Positions 35,960 through 44,258 of a stretch of DNA of 64,000 bases are shown here, in pieces (position 1 is the stretch's first letter; every line of letters starts with the position of its first letter). The stretch is from NCBI RefSeq assembly GCF_002205845.1, contig NZ_NISI01000001.1:1178001-1242000 (forward strand), given 5' to 3'. The notes under the pieces are model-generated. The model saw only the letters and a list, made by a program, of their open reading frames with translations. It was not told the DNA's origin and did not search any database. The position numbers and the translations under genes were made by a program. The stretch is from Roseateles puraquae (GTDB lineage Bacteria; Pseudomonadota; Gammaproteobacteria; Burkholderiales; Burkholderiaceae_C).

Positions 35960-36705
35960 TCGCCGCGCGCTTCGCCGCCAATCTTGACTGGCTGTACGGC
36001 GAGCACGCCTACCTCGACCGACCCGCCGCCGCACGCACCGACGGCTTCAACGCCGTGGAGCTGCAGCAACCCCATCTGCACGACGTGGCAGCGCTGACCG
36101 CGGCACTGGCCGGCCTGCGCGTGGTGCTCATCAACGCGCCGGCCGGCGACTGGGCCGCCGGTGAACGCGGCTTTGCGGCCCTGCCGGGGCAGGAGGCGCG
36201 CTTTCGCGACAGCACCCTGCGCGGCCTGGACCTCGCGAGCCGCCTCGGCGCGGCGCGCATGCATCTGCTGTCGGGCCTGGCAGAGGACACGCCGGCCCAC
36301 CGCGGCACCTGGCTGGCCAACCTGCGCTGGGCGGCTGAGCAGTCAGCGCTGCCGCTGACCGTGGAGCCGATCAACCGGCGTGACATGCCCGGCTACTTCC
36401 TGCACACCCAGGCGCAGGCCCTGGCTCTGCTGGCCGAACTCGGTACGCCGCGCGTGCAACTGCAGCTGGACCTCTACCACTGCCGCGTCACCGAGGGTGA
36501 GTCCCTGAGCCACCTGACCCGAGCGCTGGACCTGGGCGTGCTGGGCCATGTGCAGGTGGCCGGCGTGGCCGGCCGCCACGAACCCGACCGGGGCGAATAC
36601 GCCACCGAGCTGGCGCTGCTGGGCCGCCGAGCCTGGGCAGGCGCGGTCGGGCTGGAGTACCGGCCTCGCGCGATGACGTCGGCAGGACTGAGCTGGCTGG
36701 CCTGA
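35956..36705 (+). CDS. Hydroxypyruvate isomerase-like TIM-barrel protein
   Basis: 249 residues from GTG 35956, coupled to the DUF4254 stop. Xylose-isomerase-like TIM barrel: FAANLDWLYGEHAYLDRPAAA at the start, LTVEPINRRDMPGYFL with the catalytic Glu, QLQLDLYHCRVTEG with the metal Asp, and VGLEYRP at the end. This matches the Hyi/OtnI family (hydroxypyruvate or 2-oxo-tetronate isomerases). No gcl or otn genes are nearby, so the substrate is open. It converges with plsC, 1 bp apart. Confidence 0.85.
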   Translation: MIAARFAANLDWLYGEHAYLDRPAAARTDGFNAVELQQPHLHDVAALTAALAGLRVVLINAPAGDWAAGERGFAALPGQEARFRDSTLRGLDLASRLGAARMHLLSGLAEDTPAHRGTWLANLRWAAEQSALPLTVEPINRRDMPGYFLHTQAQALALLAELGTPRVQLQLDLYHCRVTEGESLSHLTRALDLGVLGHVQVAGVAGRHEPDRGEYATELALLGRRAWAGAVGLEYRPRAMTSAGLSWLA

Positions 36706-36706
36706 C

Positions 36707-37435
36707 TCAGAGCCGCGCCGCGATCACCTGACGCAGCTGCTCGCCGAGCATCCGCCGATCCAGACCTTCCGAGGCCACGCTCGGCAGCACCTGCACGTCG
36801 ATGGCCAGCCCCCGGGCGCTGGCGATGCGCCACAGGCTCTGCACCAACGTGGTCTCACCGATGAAGCGCGCCGACGTGCTGAAGCGCTCACCCGGCTCAT
36901 GCCAGCGCAGGACCAGCGGCAGCACGGGCGCGCCCGTCGACACGGCCGCCTGCAACAGATTGGCGTGGAAGGGCAGCAGCGCCGGCCCGGCGCCGGTCGT
37001 GCCTTCCGGGAAGACGGCCACGCAGTCGCCCCCCTGCAGCGCCGCCGCCGTCTGGTGCACGACACGCAAGGCGTCGCGCTTGCTGCTGCGCTCGATGAAC
37101 AGCGTGCCCGCGCCTTCCACCAGCGCCCCCACCAGCGGCCAATGCTTCACATCGGCCTTGGACACGAAGCGCGCCTGCGGCAGCACCGCATGGACCGCGG
37201 CGATGTCCAGCCACGAGACGTGATTGGCCACCAGCAGATGGCCGGAGGGCAGCGCCGTCCCGGCCGCGTTCAGGCGGATACCCAGGATGCGCAGCGTCTT
37301 GACCGACCACCACTGGATCAGCTGGTGCCGCTCCGGCGCACTCAGCAGATCAAAGCGCCGCCGCACGATCCACAGCCCGTGCAGCACATGCGGCACCAGC
37401 CGCAGCAGCCGCGCGGCCGCAACCAGTGGCCTCAT
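36707..37435 (-). CDS. plsC: 1-acyl-sn-glycerol-3-phosphate acyltransferase
   Basis: 242 residues. Acyltransferase motif I NHVSWLD (HxxxxD), motif II-like FIERSSKRDA and motif III FPEGTTGAG are present, with a hydrophobic N-terminal segment. It acylates lysophosphatidate in phospholipid synthesis at the inner membrane; specificity could be for another lysolipid. ATG 37435 overlaps the pyrX stop (ATGA), so it closes the yqgE-ruvX-pyrR-pyrB-pyrX operon. Confidence 0.9.
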   Translation of the reverse strand: MRPLVAAARLLRLVPHVLHGLWIVRRRFDLLSAPERHQLIQWWSVKTLRILGIRLNAAGTALPSGHLLVANHVSWLDIAAVHAVLPQARFVSKADVKHWPLVGALVEGAGTLFIERSSKRDALRVVHQTAAALQGGDCVAVFPEGTTGAGPALLPFHANLLQAAVSTGAPVLPLVLRWHEPGERFSTSARFIGETTLVQSLWRIASARGLAIDVQVLPSVASEGLDRRMLGEQLRQVIAARL

Positions 37436-38736
37436 GCCCCCTCGTAGGCGACGTGGCCGGCCACCAGGGTGCAGCGCACACGCGCTGGCAGCTCGAAGCC
37501 GGTGCGCTCGAAGGCGAAGGGCGTGTGCTTGCCCTGGCTGGCCAGGGCCTCGGGCGTGACCGCCCAGCTGGCGCCCGCGTCGAACACGCAGACATCAGCC
37601 ACGCCCCCCTCCACCAGCCGGCCGGCGCTGGCCGCGAGCGAGCCGAGGGCCGTGCCCAGCACCCGCACCGGCTCAGCCGTCACCACGCCGAGCGCGCGGG
37701 ACATCGGCAGGCCGGAGTCCTGCGCCCAGCGCAGCGCCAGGCTCAACAGCAGCTCCAGGCCGGTGGCGCCGGGCGTGGCCTCGGCAAACGGCACGGCCTT
37801 TTCGTCCAGCGTGACCGGCATGTGGTCGGAGACCAGCGCATCCAGCGTGCCATCGGCGAGCCCGGCGCGCAGCGCATCCCGGTCGCGACCCTGGCGCAGC
37901 GGCGGGGTCAGGCGCATGGCGGAGTCGAAGTAGCCAATGTCCACGTCGCTCAGGTGCAGCGAGTTGATGGACACATCGGCGGTCACGGGCAGGCCGTGAC
38001 GCTTGGCCGCGCGCACGAGGTCTACGCCCGCGGCGCTGCTGATGCGGCACAGGTGCACCCGCGCGCCCGTGGCGCGCACAAGCTCGAAGACGGTGTGCAA
38101 GGCGACGGTCTCGGCACTGACCGGCACGCCGGACAGGCCCAGGCGTGTGGCCACCGAGCCGCTGGCCGCCACGCCGCCGCCCAGCCAGGCATCCTGGGGC
38201 CGCAGCCAGACCGTGTAGCCGTAGGTTGCGGCGTACTGCAGGGCGCGGTGAAGCACCAGCGTGTCCTTGATGGCCACTTCCGCCTGCGAGAAACCGATGC
38301 AGCCGGCTTCGGTCAGCTCGGCCATCTCGGTCAGCGCCTTGCCCTCCAGGCCGCGCGTGAGCGCCCCCAGCGGGAACAGCCGGCAGCGGCTCAGCTTGCG
38401 GGCGCGGAACTTGAGCATCTCCACCAGGCCCGGTTCGTCGAGCGTCGGGTCGGTGTCGGGCGGGCAGACCAGGCTGGTCACGCCACCGGCCGCGGCTGCG
38501 GCCAGTTCGGTTTCCAGCAGGCCTTCATGCTCATGCCCAGGCTCGCGCAGGCGGGCGCACAGGTCCACGAGACCCGGCGCGACGATGAGGCCGGTGGCAT
38601 CGATACTGCGGTCGGCGGTGAAGTCGTTGACGTCGCCCAGGTGGACGATGCGGCCGTTGGCAATCGCCAGGTCGCCGATGCGGTCGAGGCTGGAGGCCGG
38701 GTCGATGAGGCGGCCGTTCTTGATCAGGATCTTCAT
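37432..38736 (-). CDS. pyrX: Dihydroorotase-like non-catalytic subunit (PyrX type)
   Basis: 434 residues, type I dihydroorotase fold. The metal-binding residues are missing: the usual DLHVHLREPG reads DLCARLREPG (Cys60, Arg62), HCED-like reads LRPQD (Arg179), HICHVS-like reads HLCRIS (Arg231), and the TPHH-type block reads SINS. The Asp of SDHMP (304) remains. This is the pattern of the inactive PyrX/PyrC' chain that assembles with aspartate carbamoyltransferase in pseudomonads. It starts 3 bp after pyrB. A working dihydroorotase must be encoded elsewhere. Confidence 0.87.
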   Translation of the reverse strand: MKILIKNGRLIDPASSLDRIGDLAIANGRIVHLGDVNDFTADRSIDATGLIVAPGLVDLCARLREPGHEHEGLLETELAAAAAGGVTSLVCPPDTDPTLDEPGLVEMLKFRARKLSRCRLFPLGALTRGLEGKALTEMAELTEAGCIGFSQAEVAIKDTLVLHRALQYAATYGYTVWLRPQDAWLGGGVAASGSVATRLGLSGVPVSAETVALHTVFELVRATGARVHLCRISSAAGVDLVRAAKRHGLPVTADVSINSLHLSDVDIGYFDSAMRLTPPLRQGRDRDALRAGLADGTLDALVSDHMPVTLDEKAVPFAEATPGATGLELLLSLALRWAQDSGLPMSRALGVVTAEPVRVLGTALGSLAASAGRLVEGGVADVCVFDAGASWAVTPEALASQGKHTPFAFERTGFELPARVRCTLVAGHVAYEGA

Positions 38737-38739
38737 CTG

Positions 38740-39702
38740 TTATGCCTCATTGCCTGCGAGGATGGCCATGACCGCCATGCGCACCGCAATGCCGAAGGTG
38801 ACCTGCGGCAGGATCACGCTGCTCTTGCCATCCGCCACCTCGGACGCGATCTCCACGCCGCGGTTGATGGGGCCCGGGTGCATCACGATGGCATCGGGCT
38901 TGGCCAGCGCCAGCTTGTCGGGCGTGAGGCCGAAGTGCTTGAAGAACTCGCCGCTGCTGGGCAGCATGCCGCCGTTCATGCGCTCGTTCTGCAGGCGCAG
39001 CATGATGACGACGTCGGCGTCCTTCACGCCCTCGGCCATGTCGTGGCAGACACGCACGCCCATGTCGCGCAGGTCGCCAGGCACCAGGGTCTTGGGGCCG
39101 ACCGCGCGGATCTCGGGCACGCCCAGGATGTTCAGCGCATGGATGTCGCTGCGGGCCACGCGCGAGTGCACGATGTCGCCCACGATGGCCACCGTCAGGT
39201 TGCGGAAGTCCTTCTTGAAATGCCGGATCGTGTACATGTCCAGCAGGCCCTGCGTCGGGTGGGCGTGGCGGCCGTCACCGGCGTTCACCACGTGCACGTG
39301 CGGCGCGCAGTGCTGGGCGATCAGATGAGGCGCGCCGCTCTCGCTGTGGCGCACGACGAACATGTCGGCATGCATGGCGCTGAGGTTGGCCACCGTGTCC
39401 AGCAGGGTCTCGCCCTTGGCGGTCGACGAGCGCGCGATGTCCAGGTTGATGACGTCGGCACTCAAGCGCTTGGCCGCGATCTCGAAAGTGGTGCGGGTGC
39501 GGGTGCTGTTCTCGAAGAACAGGTTGAACACCGACTTGCCGCGCAGCAGCGGCACCTTCTTGACCTCGCGGTCATTGACGGAGAGAAAGCTGCCGGCGGT
39601 GTCCAGGATCTGCTCGATGACCGCCCGCGGCAGGCCCTCGATGGACAGCAGGTGGATGAGTTCGCCGTGCTTGTTGAGCTGGGGGTTGCGCTTGGACAGC
39701 AT
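38740..39702 (-). CDS. pyrB: Aspartate carbamoyltransferase catalytic subunit
   Basis: 320 residues from ATG 39702, which shares 1 nt with the pyrR stop (TGATG); GTG 39705 is the alternative. Carbamoyl-phosphate site [12 protein letters not shown], then [29 protein letters not shown], and [11 protein letters not shown]. Catalyses the first committed step of pyrimidine synthesis. The order pyrR-pyrB-pyrX implies a PyrB-PyrX holoenzyme. Confidence 0.97.
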   Translation of the reverse strand: MLSKRNPQLNKHGELIHLLSIEGLPRAVIEQILDTAGSFLSVNDREVKKVPLLRGKSVFNLFFENSTRTRTTFEIAAKRLSADVINLDIARSSTAKGETLLDTVANLSAMHADMFVVRHSESGAPHLIAQHCAPHVHVVNAGDGRHAHPTQGLLDMYTIRHFKKDFRNLTVAIVGDIVHSRVARSDIHALNILGVPEIRAVGPKTLVPGDLRDMGVRVCHDMAEGVKDADVVIMLRLQNERMNGGMLPSSGEFFKHFGLTPDKLALAKPDAIVMHPGPINRGVEIASEVADGKSSVILPQVTFGIAVRMAVMAILAGNEA

Positions 39703-40187
39703 CACTGCACCTCGAATCGGAAACGACCGTCGTCGCCGCGCGCCAGTCGCAGCTTCTGGGCAGCGCCGAGCGTCACCCGCGCGGCCGAGAAGGCGGGCTC
39801 GATGGGCAGCTCACGACCGCCGCGGTCCACCAGCACGGCCAGCTGCACGCGCGCCGGGCGGCCGAAGTCGAACAGCTCGTTGATGACGGCGCGGGTGGTG
39901 CGGCCCGTGTAGAGCACGTCGTCAATCAGCAGGATGTCGCGCCCGTTCACGTCGAAGGGCAGCGTGGTGTGGTCGGCCTTGGCCATGCCACGCGAGCCGA
40001 AGTCGTCGCGGTGCATGGCGCTGGAGATGACGCCGGAAGCCACGCCAAGATCGGCTGCCAGCCGCTCGGCCAGCCACGCGCCGCCGCTCCAGATGCCCAC
40101 CAGGGCGGTGTCGGGCGTCAGCAGGCGCTGTACGCCGCGTTTGAGTTCGAGGTACAGGGCCTCGGCGTCCAGCAGCAAGTCACTCAT
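39702..40187 (-). CDS. pyrR: PyrR bifunctional pyrimidine regulator/uracil phosphoribosyltransferase
   Basis: 161 residues. PRTase fold with PRPP loop [21 protein letters not shown] and [19 protein letters not shown]. In Gram-positives PyrR is an RNA-binding attenuator; in proteobacteria its regulatory role is less clear and it may act as a uracil phosphoribosyltransferase. Start overlaps the ruvX stop by 4 nt (ATGA). Confidence 0.93.
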   Translation of the reverse strand: MSDLLLDAEALYLELKRGVQRLLTPDTALVGIWSGGAWLAERLAADLGVASGVISSAMHRDDFGSRGMAKADHTTLPFDVNGRDILLIDDVLYTGRTTRAVINELFDFGRPARVQLAVLVDRGGRELPIEPAFSAARVTLGAAQKLRLARGDDGRFRFEVQ

Positions 40188-40582
40188 GGGTGTTCTCGGA
40201 AAAACTGTTCCAGGATCAGGGCGGCGGCGGCGGCGTCCACGTCTTGCGCGCCTCCGGCCTCGGCTTCGACGCTGGTGTAGCGCTCGTCCACCTCGAAGAC
40301 CGGCAGGTGGTAGCGGCCCGACAGCCGGCGGCCGAAGTTCTGCGCCTTGGCGGTCATCTCGTGCGGCGCGCCATCGGGGTGACGCGGCACGCCGATGACG
40401 AGGGCATCAGGCTGCCAGGTCTTGATGAGCGCCGCAATGGCGTCGAAGTCGCCACCCTTGATGGTGCCGCGTGCCTCGGCGCTTCCCAGCAGACGCGTGC
40501 CGGAAGCCACGCCAATGCGGCGCAGGCCGAAATCAAATGCGAGAAAGGAATGCAGCTCGGTGGGCGACACGGGCGCCGCCAT
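40184..40582 (-). CDS. ruvX: Putative pre-16S rRNA nuclease RuvX/YqgF
   Basis: 132 residues. RNase H-like fold: FLAFDFGLRRIGVASG with the first catalytic Asp, DALVIGVPRHPDG, VFEVDERYTSVEAE with the acidic residues, and DAAAAALILEQFF. Processes the 5' end of 16S rRNA in E. coli. ATG 40582 shares 1 nt with the yqgE stop; GTG 40585 is the alternative. Confidence 0.94.
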   Translation of the reverse strand: MAAPVSPTELHSFLAFDFGLRRIGVASGTRLLGSAEARGTIKGGDFDAIAALIKTWQPDALVIGVPRHPDGAPHEMTAKAQNFGRRLSGRYHLPVFEVDERYTSVEAEAGGAQDVDAAAAALILEQFFREHP

Positions 40583-41169
40583 CACGCGTGGCCTGCGTCC
40601 GCGCTGAGCATGCGCGGGTCGATACCCAACAGGCCCAGGGCGCGCTCATAGCGCTGCTCGACCGGGGTGTCGAAGATGATCTCGGGCGCCGCATCCACCG
40701 TGAGCCAGCCGTTGCGGCCAATCTCTTCCTCAAGCTGTCCCGCTGCCCAGCCGCTGTAGCCCAGGGTCACCAGCAGCTTCTTGGGGCCTGCCCCGTTGGA
40801 CAGCGCCTCCAGCACGTCGCGGCTGGTGGTCATCTCCAGGCCACCCGGCACCGCCAGCGTGGCGTTGTAGTGGCCGCCTTGCTCGTCCAGGGGCTCGTGC
40901 AGCACAAAGCCGCGGTCGGTCTGTACCGGGCCGCCGTAGAAGACCGGCGCATCCGCCAGGCCGTCACCCGGCGGGCTGAGTTCCACCTTCTCGAAGAGGT
41001 TGCCCAGAGTCAGCGAGATGGGCTTGTTGATGACCAGGCCGAGGGCGCCGTTGTCGTTGTGCTCACACAAGTACACCACGGTGCCTGCGAAAGCCTCGTC
41101 GGCCATGCCCGGCATGGCGATGAGGAACTGGTTGGTCAGGACGATCCGGTCGGCAGGCATGCGAAGCAT
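40582..41169 (-). CDS. yqgE: YqgE/AlgH family protein
   Basis: 195 residues. The conserved opening LTNQFLIAMPGMADEAFAGTVVYLCEHNDNGALGLVINKP is present (shown here as LTNQFLIAMPGM and GALGLVINKP), with VFYGGPVQTDRGFVLH and LGYSGWAAGQLEEEI. Biochemical role is unknown; its operon position ahead of ruvX is conserved in proteobacteria. First gene of the six-gene operon down to plsC. The start is only 14 bp from the divergent photolyase gene. Confidence 0.93.
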   Translation of the reverse strand: MLRMPADRIVLTNQFLIAMPGMADEAFAGTVVYLCEHNDNGALGLVINKPISLTLGNLFEKVELSPPGDGLADAPVFYGGPVQTDRGFVLHEPLDEQGGHYNATLAVPGGLEMTTSRDVLEALSNGAGPKKLLVTLGYSGWAAGQLEEEIGRNGWLTVDAAPEIIFDTPVEQRYERALGLLGIDPRMLSADAGHA

Positions 41170-41183
41170 TTTATTCTGGCGGG

Positions 41184-42638
41184 ATGAACAAGCCTTCCAG
41201 CCGCTCCCTGGACCGTGCGCTCGTCTGGTTCCGCCGCGACCTGCGGGCCGATGACCATGCCGCGCTCCACCATGCCCTGAAGACCGCCCGCGAGGTGTTC
41301 TGCGTCTTCATCCTCGACCGCGACATCCTGGACGCCCTGCCCCGCACCGACCGCCGCGTGGCCTTCATCCTCGACGCGCTGCGGGTGCTGGACGATGACC
41401 TCCGGCGCCTGGGCGGCGGCTTGATCGTGCGCCACGCCCGCGCCGTGGACGAGCTGCCCCGGCTGGCCGCCGAGCTCGGCGTGCAGGCCGTCTTCCTGAA
41501 TCACGATGACGAGCCGCAAGCCCTGGCACGCGATGCGCGGGTGGCCGAGCAACTGCGCGCCCAGGGCGCCGAGCTGCGCAGCTTCAAGGACCACGTCATC
41601 TTCGAGCGCAGCGAGGTGCTGACTGCCGCTGGCGGACCCTATGGCGTGTTCACCCCGTACAAGAACGCCTGGCTGCGCAAGGTCAACGACTTCTACCTGC
41701 GCAGCTATCCCGTCGAGCGCCATGCCGATGCCTTGGCCAAGACGCTGCTGGCCCAGGGGGTGCCTGAGCTGGCCGACATCGGCTTCGAGCCCGCCACGCT
41801 CTCGCCCCACCTCGGCCAGGGCAGCCGCGGTGCGGAGACCCTGCTAGCCGACTTTCTGGACCGCATCGATGCCTACGACCGGCAGCGCGACTTCCCGGCC
41901 GTCAAGGGACCGAGCTACCTGAGCGTGCACCTGCGCTTCGGCACCGTCTCCATCCGGCGGCTGGCACGGCTGGCGCACGGTCGCATGGTGGGCGGCGACC
42001 ATGGCGCGGAGGTGTGGCTGTCAGAGCTGATCTGGCGCGACTTCTATCACCAGGTCATGCACCATCACCCGCATGCGATGACGGCGGCCTTCCGGCCCGA
42101 GTACGACGCCATCACCTGGGAAACCGGGGCGCACGCCGACGCGCTTTTCCAGGCCTGGTGCGAGGGCCGCACCGGCTTTCCGATCGTGGATGCCGCGATG
42201 CGCCAGCTCAACCAGACCGGCTACATGCACAACCGGCTGCGCATGGTGACGGCCAGCTTCCTGACCAAGGACCTCGGCCTAGACTGGCGGCGCGGCGAGG
42301 CCTATTTCGCGCAACAGCTGCTGGACTTCGACCTCGCCGCGAACAACGGCGGCTGGCAGTGGGCCAGCAGCAGCGGCTGCGACGCCCAGCCTTACTTCCG
42401 CATCTTCAACCCCACCAGCCAGAGCGAGAAGTTCGACGCCGAGGGTCGCTTCATCCGCCGCTACTGCCCGGAGCTGGCCGGGCTGGATGCCAAGACCATC
42501 CACGACCCTTGGGCGCGCGCGCCGCTGGCGATGCAGGGCGTGGACTACCCCCGCCCCGTGGTGGACCACGCGGTCGCCCGGGAGCGCACGCTGGCCCGCT
42601 ACGCCGTGGTGAAGTCCCGCGGCCTGCCGGCAGCGTAA
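41184..42638 (+). CDS. phrB: Deoxyribodipyrimidine photolyase
   Basis: 484 residues. N-terminal Rossmann antenna domain (ALVWFRRDLRADDHAALHHA) and C-terminal FAD domain with GPSYLSVHLRFGTVSIRRL, ELIWRDFYHQV, TGFPIVDAAMRQLNQTGYMHNRLRMVTASFL-type block (shown as TGFPIVDAAMRQL) and NNGGWQWASSSGCDAQPYFRIFNP in part. These are the CPD photolyase class I signatures. Repairs pyrimidine dimers with blue light. It converges with the following response regulator, 16 bp apart. Confidence 0.96.
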   Translation: MNKPSSRSLDRALVWFRRDLRADDHAALHHALKTAREVFCVFILDRDILDALPRTDRRVAFILDALRVLDDDLRRLGGGLIVRHARAVDELPRLAAELGVQAVFLNHDDEPQALARDARVAEQLRAQGAELRSFKDHVIFERSEVLTAAGGPYGVFTPYKNAWLRKVNDFYLRSYPVERHADALAKTLLAQGVPELADIGFEPATLSPHLGQGSRGAETLLADFLDRIDAYDRQRDFPAVKGPSYLSVHLRFGTVSIRRLARLAHGRMVGGDHGAEVWLSELIWRDFYHQVMHHHPHAMTAAFRPEYDAITWETGAHADALFQAWCEGRTGFPIVDAAMRQLNQTGYMHNRLRMVTASFLTKDLGLDWRRGEAYFAQQLLDFDLAANNGGWQWASSSGCDAQPYFRIFNPTSQSEKFDAEGRFIRRYCPELAGLDAKTIHDPWARAPLAMQGVDYPRPVVDHAVARERTLARYAVVKSRGLPAA

Positions 42639-42654
42639 GTTCCCATCACGACCG

Positions 42655-43503
42655 CTACTGGACGCCGAAAGCCGTTGCTTCCGCGAGCGTCAGCAGCCCG
42701 CGGGGCGAGACGGCGTCCGCCGGGAACAGCGCGACGCCGAGTTCCACCCGCATCCGGTAGGGCTGCCCGCCGAACTCGAAGGGCCGGGCCATGAGACCGG
42801 CGAGATGCCGCGCATGGCTGGCCGCCTGCTCGGCCTGCTCGGCCTTGTCGAGCCGCGTCTGCACGATGGCGAACTGGTCGGCCGCGCTGCGGGCCACGAT
42901 GTCGGCCTCGCCGCCGGCCTCGGCCAGCCGCCGCGCGGCCTGGCGCACCACGGCCTCGGCGACCTCACACGGCAGATCCGCCAGGCCCACCAGGCGCAGC
43001 ACATGCACGGCCAGGTCCACGCCGTCCCGCAAGGCGCAGCGGGCGACCTGGTCGAGCCGCTCGTGCAAAGCCGCCTCCGTGTAGAGCCCGGTCAGGCCGT
43101 CACGCAGGTACACGGCCGGGCGCTGCTGAGGCTCCGCCGAGGGCGCGCCAGCCAGTGCGGCGAGGTCGTCGAACAAGCTCTCCAGGCCGCTCGCCTTGTC
43201 GTAGAAGGCATCGGCGCCAGCCACGAAGCAGGCGCGGCGGTAGGCCTCGGCGTCCTGCGCCGTCAGCACCGAGATGCGCCCTTCATAGCCGCCGGCACGC
43301 AGCTCGCCGAGCAGGTTCAGCCCGGAGCCATGCGCCAGCGACAGGTCCAGCAGCACCGCATCGGGCCGGGCCCAGCGGATCAGCGCCAGGGCCTGGCGCT
43401 CGCCCGCCGCCTCGCCGACGACGCGCATGCCGGGCATGCTGTCCAGTCGGCGCACCAGCAGTCGACGGATGGAGACGGTGTCTTCGACGATAAAGATGTT
43501 CAT
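42655..43503 (-). CDS. Response regulator with degenerate GGDEF domain
   Basis: 282 residues. Receiver domain 1-120 with FIVED, phospho-acceptor D53 (LLDLSLAHGSG) and Lys103 in FYDKASG. The second domain begins RDGLTGLYTEAALHERL, clearly GGDEF-like, but the active-site loop RYGGDEFAI has become RSAADQFAI (AADQF at 207-211), and no RxxD I-site precedes it. It should therefore not make c-di-GMP. It may bind nucleotide or a partner instead. It lies just downstream of a NarL-type two-component pair in the same direction. Confidence 0.85.
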   Translation of the reverse strand: MNIFIVEDTVSIRRLLVRRLDSMPGMRVVGEAAGERQALALIRWARPDAVLLDLSLAHGSGLNLLGELRAGGYEGRISVLTAQDAEAYRRACFVAGADAFYDKASGLESLFDDLAALAGAPSAEPQQRPAVYLRDGLTGLYTEAALHERLDQVARCALRDGVDLAVHVLRLVGLADLPCEVAEAVVRQAARRLAEAGGEADIVARSAADQFAIVQTRLDKAEQAEQAASHARHLAGLMARPFEFGGQPYRMRVELGVALFPADAVSPRGLLTLAEATAFGVQ

Positions 43504-43580
43504 GGCCGCGATGGTGCTCCCCGGCACGGGGGAGCAGCAGCAGCAGAAAGCGGCTCCTCGACAGCGCCAAGCCCGCGAGC

Positions 43581-43605
43581 CCGTGTAGTGAGATTGCCTA
43601 CACGG
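43581..43605. repeat. Inverted repeat between two response-regulator genes
   Basis: Perfect 8-bp arms CCGTGTAG/CTACACGG separated by 9 nt, flanked by GCCCGCG and CGCGGGC as outer arms. It lies 15 bp past the stop of the LuxR-type regulator and about 80 bp upstream of the degenerate-GGDEF regulator. It could be a weak terminator or an operator; no T tract follows. Confidence 0.4.
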
Positions 43606-43622
43606 CGCCTGCAGCCGCGGGC

Positions 43623-44258
43623 TCAGAGCGCTGTCAGCCCGTGCTGCACGCAGTACTTGGTGAGCTCGGTGTTGTTGGCCCAGCCAGCCTTCTCCAGGAT
43701 GCGCGCCCGGTAGCTGCCCACCGTCTTGACCGACAGGTGCATGGTCTCGGCAATCTGTGCCGGCGTCTGGCCCGCGGCGATCAACAGCATGACGCGATGT
43801 TCCTGGGCCGACAGCAATTCATGCGGCAGGGCATCAGGCGCCTTGCCGCTGAGCAGGCCGAGCAGGTGGTCGGCCATGGCCGCCGTCACGTAGCGACCGC
43901 CTTCCGACAGGCGCCGCAGCGCGGTGCGCAGCTCATCGGGCGCGCGATCCTTGGGCAGGTAGCCGGAGGCGCCCATCTGCAGCAGGCGAGAGGCATAGGC
44001 CGCCTCAGCGTTGAGGCTCAGGACCAGCAACGGCACGCCCTGCAGCACGCGCAGCAGCCGGGTGGCGCCTTCGAGGCCTTGGGCATCGGGCAGCGACAGG
44101 TCCAGCGTGACGAGGTCGGGCCGGGCAGCGGCGATGCGGGCCAGGGCTTCGGCGATGGTCGGGGCCTCGTCGATCTGGGCGTCAGGCCATTCCTGTCGAA
44201 CCAGGTGGCTGATGCCCACGCGCATCAGCGGGTGATCGTCAACGATGAGCAGTCTCAC
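43623..44258 (-). CDS. NarL/FixJ family response regulator
   Basis: 211 residues. Receiver domain (LLIVDDHPLMRVGISHL, phospho-acceptor in LVTLDLSLPDAQG) and C-terminal LuxR helix-turn-helix (EHRVMLLIAAGQTPAQIAETMHLSVKTVGSY). A transcription factor. Its start overlaps the stop of the CHASE3 kinase by 4 nt, making the two a cognate pair. Target genes are unknown. Confidence 0.94.
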   Translation of the reverse strand: MRLLIVDDHPLMRVGISHLVRQEWPDAQIDEAPTIAEALARIAAARPDLVTLDLSLPDAQGLEGATRLLRVLQGVPLLVLSLNAEAAYASRLLQMGASGYLPKDRAPDELRTALRRLSEGGRYVTAAMADHLLGLLSGKAPDALPHELLSAQEHRVMLLIAAGQTPAQIAETMHLSVKTVGSYRARILEKAGWANNTELTKYCVQHGLTAL

